Shown: positions 44,166 through 52,225 of the stretch, piece after piece | Position numbering within the stretch: the stretch's first letter is position 1 | How the letters are laid out: each line of letters opens with the position of its first letter | Source of the DNA: CAINVV01 sp038323575 | GTDB taxonomy: Bacteria; Bacteroidota; Bacteroidia; Bacteroidales; Prolixibacteraceae | Length of the DNA stretch: 64,000 bases | NCBI GenBank assembly: GCA_038323575.1 | Contig: JBBQHB010000013.1 | Coordinates: 1 to 64,000 of the forward strand | Direction of reading: 5' to 3' | Notes under the pieces: model-generated | What the model was told of the DNA's origin: nothing | Seen by the model: the letters and a program-made list of their open reading frames with translations, nothing else | Databases searched by the model: none | Made by a program: the position numbers and the translations under genes

Positions 44166-44228
44166 TCGTCAAGTCGTCAAGTCATTCCCTCATCAAGTCG
44201 TCCAGTCGTCAAGTCGTCAAGTCGCTGC
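44166..44228 (-). repeat. GGACGACT-type octamer array, 3' of galE
   Basis: Minus strand: after TGA comes GGCAGCGACTTGACGACTTG, then GGACGACT and GACGACTT units. The opening TGAGGCAG is shared with the mazG-like gene's array at 33392. It fills the galE-rfbB gap. Confidence 0.82.
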
Positions 44229-44229
44229 C

Positions 44230-45258
44230 TCATTTGATCCCGCGGATCCTTTTCTCCCAATTCCAGGCGGAAAGAAGGGTTTCCTCCAGCGTTGCGTCAG
44301 ATTTCCAACCCAAAATATTGTTGGCTTTGGCGGTATCCGCAAAGATTTTTTCAATGTCTCCCGATCTTCTTCCGACTATCTTATAATTCACTTTTTGCCC
44401 TGTGACTTTTTCAAAAGCATGCACCACTTCAAGAACCGATACGCCTTTTCCGGTTCCTACGTTGAAAAACTCAAAAGGTGCTTCGTTTTTTTGGTTCAGC
44501 AGCCGTTCAATGGCAATCACGTGGGCCTTGGCCAGATCCACCACGTTGATGTAATCGCGGATACAGCTGCCGTCGGGGGTGTTGTAATCATCCCCGAAAA
44601 CCCGGAGCTGTTCGCGGATCCCTGCAGCGGTCTGGGTAACAAAAGGTACCAGGTTGCCGGGAATCCCGCTGGGTAGTTCTCCGATCAGTGCAGAAGGATG
44701 GGCGCCGATCGGATTGAAATAGCGAAGGGCGATGGTTTGAATCTGCTTGTTGGCCTTCGTAAAGTCGCGGATAATATCCTCGCACACTATTTTTGTGTTG
44801 CCGTAAGGTGATTCGGCCTCTTTCCGGGGGGTGTTTTCAGTAACCGGAAGTTGGTCTGGCTGACCATAAACTGTACAGGATGAGGAAAATACCAGGTAAT
44901 TCGTGCTGTATTTTTCCATGCATTCGAACAGGTTCACCAGCGAAATAAGGTTGTTCCGGTAATAGGCCAAAGGTTTTTCAACAGATTCACCTACCGCTTT
45001 GTACGCTGCAAAATGAATGACTGCATCAATCCCTCCTGTTTCCGCAAAAAACGCATCGAGCAGTTCAGCATTTTGCATGTTCAGGAGGCGGAATTCGGGT
45101 CGTATCCCCGTTATCTGTTCAATCTGACCTACCACGGCTTCAGTTGAATTGCTGAGATCATCAAGGATGACCACCTCAAACCCTGCATGCAGCAATTCGA
45201 CAACCGTATGTGACCCAATGTATCCGGTACCACCGGTTACCAATATTTTTCCCTTCAT
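44230..45258 (-). CDS. galE: UDP-glucose 4-epimerase
   Basis: Interconverts UDP-glucose and UDP-galactose. NAD-binding VTGGTGYIGSHTVVEL, catalytic ESPYGNTKIVCEDII (YxxxK) with FSSSCTVYGQPD, and RYFNPIGAHPSALIGE are typical. 342 residues from ATG 45258, chosen because a -7 box at 45291-45298 lies upstream of it and inside the longer frame. Confidence 0.95.
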   Translation of the reverse strand: MKGKILVTGGTGYIGSHTVVELLHAGFEVVILDDLSNSTEAVVGQIEQITGIRPEFRLLNMQNAELLDAFFAETGGIDAVIHFAAYKAVGESVEKPLAYYRNNLISLVNLFECMEKYSTNYLVFSSSCTVYGQPDQLPVTENTPRKEAESPYGNTKIVCEDIIRDFTKANKQIQTIALRYFNPIGAHPSALIGELPSGIPGNLVPFVTQTAAGIREQLRVFGDDYNTPDGSCIRDYINVVDLAKAHVIAIERLLNQKNEAPFEFFNVGTGKGVSVLEVVHAFEKVTGQKVNYKIVGRRSGDIEKIFADTAKANNILGWKSDATLEETLLSAWNWEKRIRGIK

Positions 45259-45290
45259 ATGCGCTGTTTTACAAAATGAAATAGTAACAT

Positions 45291-45298
45291 CAAATGTA
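45291..45298 (-). promoter_or_regulatory. -7 box TACATTTG of galE
   Basis: Minus-strand TACATTTG, an exact TAnnTTTG match 32 bases before the galE ATG, back to back with the divergent promoter at 45319. Confidence 0.5.
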
Positions 45299-45318
45299 CT
45301 AATTCTGCGATTTATTCT

Positions 45319-45326
45319 TATATTTG
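45319..45326 (+). promoter_or_regulatory. -7 box TATATTTG of the HU/SPOR gene
   Basis: Exact TAnnTTTG match 18 bases before the ATG at 45345. Confidence 0.5.
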
Positions 45327-45344
45327 AAACCCAATTAATCAATC

Positions 45345-46496
45345 ATGAACCTTTCAGTTTATCTTTCAGAATTGTTGAAAACCAACGATTGCGTGATCAT
45401 CCCCGATCTCGGAGGGTTTATTGCGAACTATCAGCCTGCGCATTACAACGGGCAAAGCGACCAGTTTACCCCGCCGACCAAAGAAATTATTTTTAGCAGC
45501 AAACTGAAAAAAAATGATGGCTTGCTGGTCAATTTCGTTTCTGAACGCGAAGGCGTCGGCTATATGGAAGCCAGAAAAATCGTCTCTGAATTTGTGGCTG
45601 AATATCTGTTTAAACTGGAGAACGGCGAAAAGGTTGAATTTGAACAGATCGGCACGATCCGTTTTGACCAGAATGAACATCTTTTGTTTGAAGCAGGAAT
45701 TTACACAAGCCCCAGGACGGATGCTTTTGGTCTGGACACCTTTCATTTCCCCGAGCTTGTCAATAAGTTCAGTCAGCCGGTTAAACCTGTTTTCAGGGAC
45801 AAAGCACCTGAACCGCAAAGAAACCGCAGAATCGAAGTAAACCGACGTTTATTCGATCGCTCTGTTGTTAAATATCTGCTCATCGCCATACCTGTACTTG
45901 TTTTGCTATACTTTCTTCCTGTCAGCAAACTGCTCAACCGCAATCAGCTGATCAATCAGCAGGCACCGAATACGGCTTCTCTTTCCATTTCAGATACCCC
46001 GCTCATCAACAAGCAGGAGATTGCCCAGGCACCTGAAACTGCGGAGCCTGAAACTGATTCTGATGCAGCGTTTGCAGAGAATGAGAGTGCTTCTGAACCC
46101 ATACCTGAAGAAAATGCTTCCGGGAAAGAGTCCGCTGAGGATATCCTGATTTCCGATCCTAAGATCATCACCGAACAGGTACCGGTGTCAGCTGCACTGG
46201 CTTCCCGAAGGGATTTGCAACCAGAGAGCCGGGTGGCCCAAACTATTGTTAATGAGCCGCCAAGAGGGAGGTTTCATGTAGTAGGGGGCTGTTTCAAAGT
46301 AAGGGAAAATGCCGACAATTTGGCTGAAGAACTGGTCAGGCAGGGGTATCCTGCAAGGATTTCCAATATGGGCAAAAGTTTTTACCGGGTAACGGTAGAG
46401 AGTTACCAAACCAGGAAAGAGGCCGAGCAGACGTTGAAAAAATTGCTGAATGACCAGCCTGATGCAGGTTACTGGCTGATGGCCGACAAGCGGTAA
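45345..46496 (+). CDS. HU-CCDC81-type and SPOR domain membrane protein
   Basis: A 383-residue Bacteroidota protein that probably links the cytoplasm to septal peptidoglycan. The N-terminal ~120 residues (LSVYLSELLKTNDCVIIPDLGGFI, FVSEREGVGYMEARKIVSEF, FEQIGTIRFD) match the prokaryotic CCDC81-like HU domain. One TM helix lies at about 178-197 (YLLIAIPVLVLLYFLPVS). An acidic linker follows, then a C-terminal SPOR domain (GRFHVVGGCFKVRENADNLA, YRVTVESYQTRKEAEQTLKK) for denuded glycan strands. Confidence 0.88.
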   Translation: MNLSVYLSELLKTNDCVIIPDLGGFIANYQPAHYNGQSDQFTPPTKEIIFSSKLKKNDGLLVNFVSEREGVGYMEARKIVSEFVAEYLFKLENGEKVEFEQIGTIRFDQNEHLLFEAGIYTSPRTDAFGLDTFHFPELVNKFSQPVKPVFRDKAPEPQRNRRIEVNRRLFDRSVVKYLLIAIPVLVLLYFLPVSKLLNRNQLINQQAPNTASLSISDTPLINKQEIAQAPETAEPETDSDAAFAENESASEPIPEENASGKESAEDILISDPKIITEQVPVSAALASRRDLQPESRVAQTIVNEPPRGRFHVVGGCFKVRENADNLAEELVRQGYPARISNMGKSFYRVTVESYQTRKEAEQTLKKLLNDQPDAGYWLMADKR

Positions 46497-47729
46497 TTAA
46501 AGCGCTGCTGATTTTTGAACTTCCCTGAAAACCCGCATAAAATTACCTCCCCAGATCTTTCTGATATCATTTTCGGAGTATCCCCGCTTCACCAGTTCGA
46601 GGGTGACATTACCCATCTGGCTTACATCCCTGCAGCCCGACAAATCGCCTCCGCCGTCAAAGTCAGTTCCGATACCAACATAATCCACGCCGATCAGTTT
46701 TACGATGTGGTCGATGTGATCCACCATGTCCTGAACAGTTGCCAATTTGTTGGGATATTTCCTGCCTGTTTCGCGGTACTCTTTCCAGGCTTGATTTGAT
46801 TTTTCATCCGACAGATCCTGAAAATCATTGTATTTCGCCCGGATGACAGCAAGGGCAGAATCCCGCTTCGGATTCGGATCAGGTTTCTTAATGTAATCGG
46901 AGAGAAAACACATCTGGATCACACCTCCGTTTTTGGCCAGGGCTTTCAGGTCTTCATCTGTCAGGTTGCGCGGGTTGTCGCATACGGCACGGGCACAGGA
47001 ATGGCTTGCGATGATCGGGACTTTGCTCAGACGGAGCACATCCATAAATGAATCATCAGAAATGTGTGAAACATCAATCATCATACCGGTACGGTTCATT
47101 TCGGCAACCACCTCTTTCCCGAACCGAGACAAACCATGGTGTTCAGCCCCTTTTTTCTTGTCGGTAGAGGAATCACAAATATCATTGTTGGCCGTATGGC
47201 AAAGTGTTATGTACCTGACTCCCATACCGTAATATTTCTTCACCATGGTGATATCGTTGGCCAATGCATATCCGTTCTCCAATCCGATGAAGATGGCCCT
47301 TTTCCCTTCCTTCTTCAGGTTGTAAGCATCATCGGGGGTCAATGCAACAGCTGCAAGTCCCGGATTTGCATTGACACTTTTCAGGATAGCGGCATAAATA
47401 TCAAACGCTTTTTGCTTTGCACCGGCATCACCTTCCGGGGTTCTCGGTCCCTGTGAAACAAAAACTGCATAGAACTGGGCATCCAGGCCACCCTCTTTCA
47501 TCCTTGGAAAATCAGATTTTGTGCCGGTTGCAGCCTGGTCATTCCTTTTTCCTGCGTCAAATCCGTCGCGGGTCAGGTTCAAAGGAGTATCACAGTGTGT
47601 ATCGATGGTCAAAACCGACTGGTGAATCCTGGCCGCTTTGGCCTCAGCACTTTCTTTGGCGCCCGCCATTCCGGATAAAAAAAGAAGAGATAAAAAGAGG
47701 GATGACCTCCGGTGAACATTTTTTTTCAT
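46497..47729 (-). CDS. exported M19 membrane dipeptidase
   Basis: A zinc dipeptidase of the renal-dipeptidase family, 410 residues. A signal peptide (SSLFLSLLFLSGMAGA) is followed by metal motifs LTIDTHCDTPLNL (HxD), IGLENGYAL (bridging Glu), TLCHTANNDICD and IIASHSCARAVC (His ligands), and DYVGIGTDFDGGG. All ligands appear intact. It would act in the periplasm on dipeptides, including D-amino-acid types. It converges directly on the HU/SPOR gene with no gap. Confidence 0.92.
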   Translation of the reverse strand: MKKNVHRRSSLFLSLLFLSGMAGAKESAEAKAARIHQSVLTIDTHCDTPLNLTRDGFDAGKRNDQAATGTKSDFPRMKEGGLDAQFYAVFVSQGPRTPEGDAGAKQKAFDIYAAILKSVNANPGLAAVALTPDDAYNLKKEGKRAIFIGLENGYALANDITMVKKYYGMGVRYITLCHTANNDICDSSTDKKKGAEHHGLSRFGKEVVAEMNRTGMMIDVSHISDDSFMDVLRLSKVPIIASHSCARAVCDNPRNLTDEDLKALAKNGGVIQMCFLSDYIKKPDPNPKRDSALAVIRAKYNDFQDLSDEKSNQAWKEYRETGRKYPNKLATVQDMVDHIDHIVKLIGVDYVGIGTDFDGGGDLSGCRDVSQMGNVTLELVKRGYSENDIRKIWGGNFMRVFREVQKSAAL

Positions 47730-47910
47730 TGAATTCTATATAAAACATTAGTATTCTATTTTCCACGATCCCGCACAGGCAGGGAAAAGGTCAAACACAG
47801 AGGAACTCCATGGTGTTTTTTCATCTTTTGTTCCGTCCGTCCGAAACGATCATTTTTACTTTTTCCGAAATACTATCGCGGACGGTGGTCATTAATCTTT
47901 GGTCCGTATA
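47730..47910. other. start of the dipeptidase-ribE gap, nothing recognised
   Basis: The region upstream of the dipeptidase gene. No exact -7 box on the minus strand and no open frame or hairpin of note. The array-hairpin module follows from 47911. Confidence 0.4.
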
Positions 47911-48074
47911 CAAAGAGGTCTCCGCTACGCAGCTAAACCCCCGGTCCTCCCAGTCTGCAGTCCACAGTCTCCAAGTCCCCCAGTCCTGCAGTCATCCAGT
48001 CCTGCAGTCGTCCAGTCATCCAGTCGTCCAGTCATCCAGTCATCCAGTCATCCAGTCGTCCAGTCGTGAAGTCT
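47911..48074 (-). repeat. octamer array plus conserved hairpin module, 3' of ribE
   Basis: Minus strand: after the ribE stop come GAGACTTCACGACTGGACGA and a long run of GGACGACT/GGATGACT units to about 47945. Then comes GACTGGGAGGACCGG, then a hairpin (47911-47943) reading GGTTTAGCTGCGTAGCGGAG and ACCTCTTTGTA. The same order and nearly the same hairpin occur at 62075-62193. Confidence 0.85.
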
Positions 48075-48076
48075 CT

Positions 48077-48679
48077 TCACTTGTACGCTGCCAACCGGCT
48101 CAGATACTTTCCGATAATATCAAATTCGAGGTTGACGACCGTGCCCTTTTTGATCTGGTGGAAATTGGTGTGTTCGAAAGTATAAGGAATAATGGCAACC
48201 TGAAAGGAGTCTTTCAGGGAGTTAACAACCGTGAGGCTCACTCCGTTAACGGTAACTGAACCTTTTTCGACGGTCGTGTAACCCTCTCTTGCTTTCACCA
48301 AATCGAAAGCATATTTAAAAGTATAATACCAGCTGCCGTCCGATTCGGCCACTTCTCCACAGACGGCGGTCTGGTCCACGTGGCCCTGGACAATGTGCCC
48401 GTCCAGCCTACCGTCGAGCCTCATGCTTCTCTCAAGGTTAACCTTATCTCCGGCTTTTAACAGCCCGAGATTGGATTTAAGCAGTGTTTCTTTTATTGCA
48501 GTGACTGTATACCGGGTCCCCTCTTTATTGACGACTGTCAGACATACACCGTTGTGTGACAAACTCTGGTCGACTTTCAGTTCCGGTGTAAAATCGCAAT
48601 CCAGTGTCAGGTGAACATTCTCCTGATCTTTTACTACAGATACAACTGTACCCATTCCTTCAATGATTCCTGAAAACAT
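48077..48679 (-). CDS. ribE: riboflavin synthase alpha subunit
   Basis: Dismutates two 6,7-dimethyl-8-ribityllumazines to riboflavin. Exactly two lumazine-binding repeats are visible: MFSGIIEGMGTVVSV ... NGVCLTVV in the first, and DGHIVQGHVDQTAVCGEV ... VNGVSLTVV in the second. 200 residues from ATG 48679. A near -7 box (TATCTTCG) is at 48701-48708. I looked for an FMN riboswitch upstream and did not see one. Confidence 0.94.
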   Translation of the reverse strand: MFSGIIEGMGTVVSVVKDQENVHLTLDCDFTPELKVDQSLSHNGVCLTVVNKEGTRYTVTAIKETLLKSNLGLLKAGDKVNLERSMRLDGRLDGHIVQGHVDQTAVCGEVAESDGSWYYTFKYAFDLVKAREGYTTVEKGSVTVNGVSLTVVNSLKDSFQVAIIPYTFEHTNFHQIKKGTVVNLEFDIIGKYLSRLAAYK

Positions 48680-48979
48680 CGCTTTAATGTTTAAATTTTT
48701 ACGAAGATAATAGTTTATACAGATCGTGAAAGTACTGTTCGTTCTTCTCAATGGAAATAAGTATATTCATCCTTAAATAGCTAAGCCTTACAAAGACGTT
48801 GCAGAACGGTTGTAAAGGCCTGGCGGGTAATTTTATTTTAAAATTAAACAATTAAATATCATCTGCTTACATATTATATGTCTAATGAAACCAATTGGGA
48901 CTAATTAATCCCAATTGGAATTCGGATTACTTTTTTTATCAATTTTTACCATTAAAAGGACTCCCTTAACCTTTTAAAC
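48680..48979. other. divergent ribE-porP gap
   Basis: An A+T-rich region of 300 bases holding the presumed promoters of both genes and the perfect palindrome at 48891-48918, listed separately. No small gene is supported. Confidence 0.5.
48891..48918. promoter_or_regulatory. 28-bp perfect inverted repeat before porP/sprF
   Basis: CCAATTGGGA (48891-48900) and TCCCAATTGG (48909-48918) are exact reverse complements with an 8-base A+T centre. Each arm itself contains the palindrome CCAATTGG. It lies 62 bases before the porP ATG with no T-tract after it, so it is more likely an operator than a terminator. Confidence 0.6.
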
Positions 48980-49927
48980 ATGAAAATGACTCATTTACAT
49001 CTGCCGATTATACTTCCGGTGGCACTCCTGATTTTATTGGTCGGAAGTCCAAAGCAGGTTAAGTCTCAGCAAGATCCTGTTTACACCCAGTATTTGACCA
49101 ACCTGTTGTCGATTCAGCCTGCCTATGCGGGTATCACAGGGGTACTCACAGTATCAGCCTTATCCCGCGCCCAGTGGGTGGGATGGGAAGGAGCCCCTAA
49201 CTCCAACACGTTCACAGTTCACCTGCCAATGAAAAACTTCAATGTCGGGTTGGGGCTTTCCATCGTGAATGATAAATGGGGTCCTATCTTACAAAACGGC
49301 ATTTATGCAGATTATGCCTACCGGATCCTCCTAAAACAGAGGCAATATCTGGCAATGGGGATGCAGGTGGGTTTCAACACCTATCATGCCCGGTTCACAG
49401 ATCTGGAACTTAATGATCCGATCGACCAGGTTTTTGCACAGAACGTGGATTTCAAGCTGTTACCCAATATCGGTTTCGGGGCGCTTTGGCACAGTGACAT
49501 TTTCTTTCTTGGTGTATCCATGCCCAAATTGTTTAAGAACAACATCGTAGATGATTCTGACAATAAAGTTTACCGCGAGGTGCTTCATTTTTACGGGATG
49601 GGAGGATATGTGATTACAGTTACAAATGATGTCAAGCTTAAACCCACTTTCCTTTTCCGCTGGAGTGAACAGACACCCTCTTATATTGATATGGGATTAA
49701 ATATTTTGCTTTATGAAAAGGTATGGTTCGGCGTCACTTACCGCCTGAAAAACTCGTATGCCTTGTCCTTCCAGTTTAATGTCAATACTCAGCTTCGCTT
49801 TGGATATTCTTATGATTTGACTACTTTTCACGAAAATATGGTCAATTCCGGGACCCACGAATTCACGATCAATTATGAATTCCAAAGCACCAAAAGAAGC
49901 AAAAGATATACTGCAAGGTATTTCTAA
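48980..49927 (+). CDS. PorP/SprF family type IX secretion membrane protein
   Basis: An outer-membrane beta-barrel of 315 residues. A signal peptide (LILLVGSPKQVKSQ) is followed by the family opening QQDPVYTQYLTNLLSIQPAYAG, SALSRAQWVGWEGAPNSNTF, HLPMKNFNVGLGLSI and YADYAYRI. In gliding bacteria SprF partners the adhesin SprB, and many PorP/SprF paralogues are cargo-specific. No large adhesin gene is adjacent, so the cargo is unknown. Confidence 0.9.
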   Translation: MKMTHLHLPIILPVALLILLVGSPKQVKSQQDPVYTQYLTNLLSIQPAYAGITGVLTVSALSRAQWVGWEGAPNSNTFTVHLPMKNFNVGLGLSIVNDKWGPILQNGIYADYAYRILLKQRQYLAMGMQVGFNTYHARFTDLELNDPIDQVFAQNVDFKLLPNIGFGALWHSDIFFLGVSMPKLFKNNIVDDSDNKVYREVLHFYGMGGYVITVTNDVKLKPTFLFRWSEQTPSYIDMGLNILLYEKVWFGVTYRLKNSYALSFQFNVNTQLRFGYSYDLTTFHENMVNSGTHEFTINYEFQSTKRSKRYTARYF

Positions 49928-49980
49928 AAGAAGAATTGATGATTTGGCAATTTAGATAAGGTCAGAAAATACCTGGTTAA

Positions 49981-52221
49981 ATGAACGAAACAGAAATTAA
50001 ATACAGACACCTTACAATTTGCCGACTGCTTTCAGAAAGGAAGTTGAAACCTGCTTTTGACTTGCTTGAACAGATGATCAAAGCCAATGGATTGGGGGAA
50101 TTCAGCGACCAGCAACTCGATCTGGAGCAAAACTACCGGTTCATGCTGAAATATACCGTCGAAGGGATTAACGATCCCGAAAGACAGAAAATTTATCACC
50201 ATATCCTGCTTTCGACATTTGAACTGGCAGATCTCTGCACCGACAGTCTGCTGATGAAGTTTTCAACCTCACTCGAATTCCAGAAGAAACGCACATTCGC
50301 ACGGATCAGCATTGAGAATATCCCGGATTATTTTTCCGAACTTGAGTCATTTCATCTGGAAAATGAACTTCGCTCACTCATTTCTGATCCCTCTTCCCCT
50401 CCAATGAACGAACAGGAAGAGGATAAACATTATCAGAAACTGATCAACCTGTTTTACCATTACTGGTTTAAAAACAAGCTCTCCGCTGAAGAGATTTCTT
50501 CATTTATTACCTTTCTTAAAAATCCGCGCATACCCAATCACGAAAAGTCCTTACTGGTAACCGCGATCACCCTGGGCCAGCTGCTCTTCTTTGACGAGCA
50601 TAAAATCATGCTGCTCTTTGAAGGTTGCAAATCCGATCAGGAAGAGGTGAACCAGCGGGCGCTGGTCGGGCTGCTCCTATCGTTGTACTATTATGACCGT
50701 AGAATTTCCCTGTTTCCCATTATTACTGCCCGGCTTGCATTATTAAACGAAACAAGCGCATTTAAACGTCATCTCGAAAAGATAATTTTACAGTTGATCG
50801 GTTCGAAAGAGACAGAAAAAATTCAGAAAAAACTCCAGGACGAAATCCTGCCCGAGATGATGAAGTTGAGTCCAAACCTGCGGAACAAACTAAGCCTTGA
50901 AGCGATGTTGGGCGATGTCCTGAATGAGGATAAAAACCCGGAATGGCAGGATATGTTCAAAGATTCACCCGGCTTTCTGGATAAGATGGAGGAGTTGAGT
51001 GAGATGCAGATGAAAGGAGCAGATATTTTCATGACCTCTTTTTCCAGTCTGAAAACCTTCCCTTTTTTCAGTGAACTGACCAACTGGTTTGTTCCCTTCT
51101 ATCCCGGTCATCCTCAGCTGATCAGAAGTTCATCCCGGGAAGACCTGCAGGATAACAAGAAATTATTCGACCTTCTGCTTAAAACACCCGTTTTGTGCAA
51201 CTCCGACAAATATTCATTCAGTTTCAGCATGCAGACAATTCCGGCTGAATACAAAAAAATGATGTTTGACTCGCTGACTGCAGAGTTTGACCAGCTGATT
51301 GAATCTGAGAATGAAGATGACCTGATCTCCCTGGACAAAAAGGCAGAGGCAATTTCCGGACAATACATCCGCGACCTTTATCGCTTTTATAAACTTCATC
51401 CTCAACGTGAAGGATTTGAAAATATCTTTTCCTGGTCATTCGATTTTCACAATAAAAGCGTATTTAACGACCTCCTCCGTGAAGACCACCAACTCCTCCG
51501 GAATATTGCGGAATTTTATTTTGCAAAAGACTACTACCAGGATGCAGCAGACATTTATGCCCTGTTGCTCAAGGATTTTGAAGAAGCAGAACTCCTTCAG
51601 AAAATGGCCTATTGCTGCCAGAAACGCGATGATTATGATCTCGCGCTCACCTATTACCTGAAAGCTGATCTGTATGAGCAGAACCGCATCTGGAACCTCA
51701 AAAAGATTGCCCTCTGTTACAGGCACCTGAAAAAACCGGATCTGGCTTTAGAATATTACCTCCAGGTAATTGTTCTGGAACCTGACAATCTGGGTATTCA
51801 CATTTCAATCGGACATTGCAGGATGGAACTGAAGCAGTACGACGAGGCACTTAAATCCTATTTCAAAGTTGAATATCTCTCTCCCGGCAATAAAAAAATA
51901 TGGAGACCCATTGGCTGGTGCTCGCTCCTTGTGGGCAAGAAGCATCAGTCGGAACAATATTTCAGTAAGTTGGTAGAGGATTCTCCCAATAAGTTTGATC
52001 TGATGAACATGGGTCACGTACAGTGGTGCCTCGGAAAAAGAAAGATCGCACTTGACTATTACAAGCAAAGCATCAACGATGCTGAAATGTCGGAAGGTGA
52101 ATTCATGGATGCGTTTCATGAGGACCTTGAACACTTATTGCTGCAGGGTGTTGATCCGGACGATGTCCCCATCATGCTGGACCAATTGAGGTATTCACTG
52201 GAGAAAGACCAAACCGCTTAA
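49981..52221 (+). CDS. large TPR-repeat cytoplasmic protein
   Basis: A 746-residue protein with no signal peptide or TM segment. The N-terminal ~450 residues are helical without recognised motifs. The C-terminal ~250 residues hold about six TPRs (YYQDAADIYALLLKDFEEA, DDYDLALTYYLKADLYEQ, KPDLALEYYLQVIVLEPD, QYDEALKSYFKVEYLSPG). It is four bases upstream of ppk1 and likely co-transcribed. A scaffolding role is inferred from TPRs only. Confidence 0.75.
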   Translation: MNETEIKYRHLTICRLLSERKLKPAFDLLEQMIKANGLGEFSDQQLDLEQNYRFMLKYTVEGINDPERQKIYHHILLSTFELADLCTDSLLMKFSTSLEFQKKRTFARISIENIPDYFSELESFHLENELRSLISDPSSPPMNEQEEDKHYQKLINLFYHYWFKNKLSAEEISSFITFLKNPRIPNHEKSLLVTAITLGQLLFFDEHKIMLLFEGCKSDQEEVNQRALVGLLLSLYYYDRRISLFPIITARLALLNETSAFKRHLEKIILQLIGSKETEKIQKKLQDEILPEMMKLSPNLRNKLSLEAMLGDVLNEDKNPEWQDMFKDSPGFLDKMEELSEMQMKGADIFMTSFSSLKTFPFFSELTNWFVPFYPGHPQLIRSSSREDLQDNKKLFDLLLKTPVLCNSDKYSFSFSMQTIPAEYKKMMFDSLTAEFDQLIESENEDDLISLDKKAEAISGQYIRDLYRFYKLHPQREGFENIFSWSFDFHNKSVFNDLLREDHQLLRNIAEFYFAKDYYQDAADIYALLLKDFEEAELLQKMAYCCQKRDDYDLALTYYLKADLYEQNRIWNLKKIALCYRHLKKPDLALEYYLQVIVLEPDNLGIHISIGHCRMELKQYDEALKSYFKVEYLSPGNKKIWRPIGWCSLLVGKKHQSEQYFSKLVEDSPNKFDLMNMGHVQWCLGKRKIALDYYKQSINDAEMSEGEFMDAFHEDLEHLLLQGVDPDDVPIMLDQLRYSLEKDQTA

Positions 52222-52225
52222 CTTC

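Noticed and set aside
47810..48259. Open frame reading SSHPVVQSSSHPV-like repeats opposite ribE
   Set aside because: It is the translation of the octamer array, which lacks stop codons in several frames, fused to the antisense of ribE. No start signal or conserved domain.
48680..48979. FMN riboswitch upstream of ribE
   Set aside because: The conserved FMN-element segments were looked for in the leader and not found; the gap is A+T-rich with only the palindrome.
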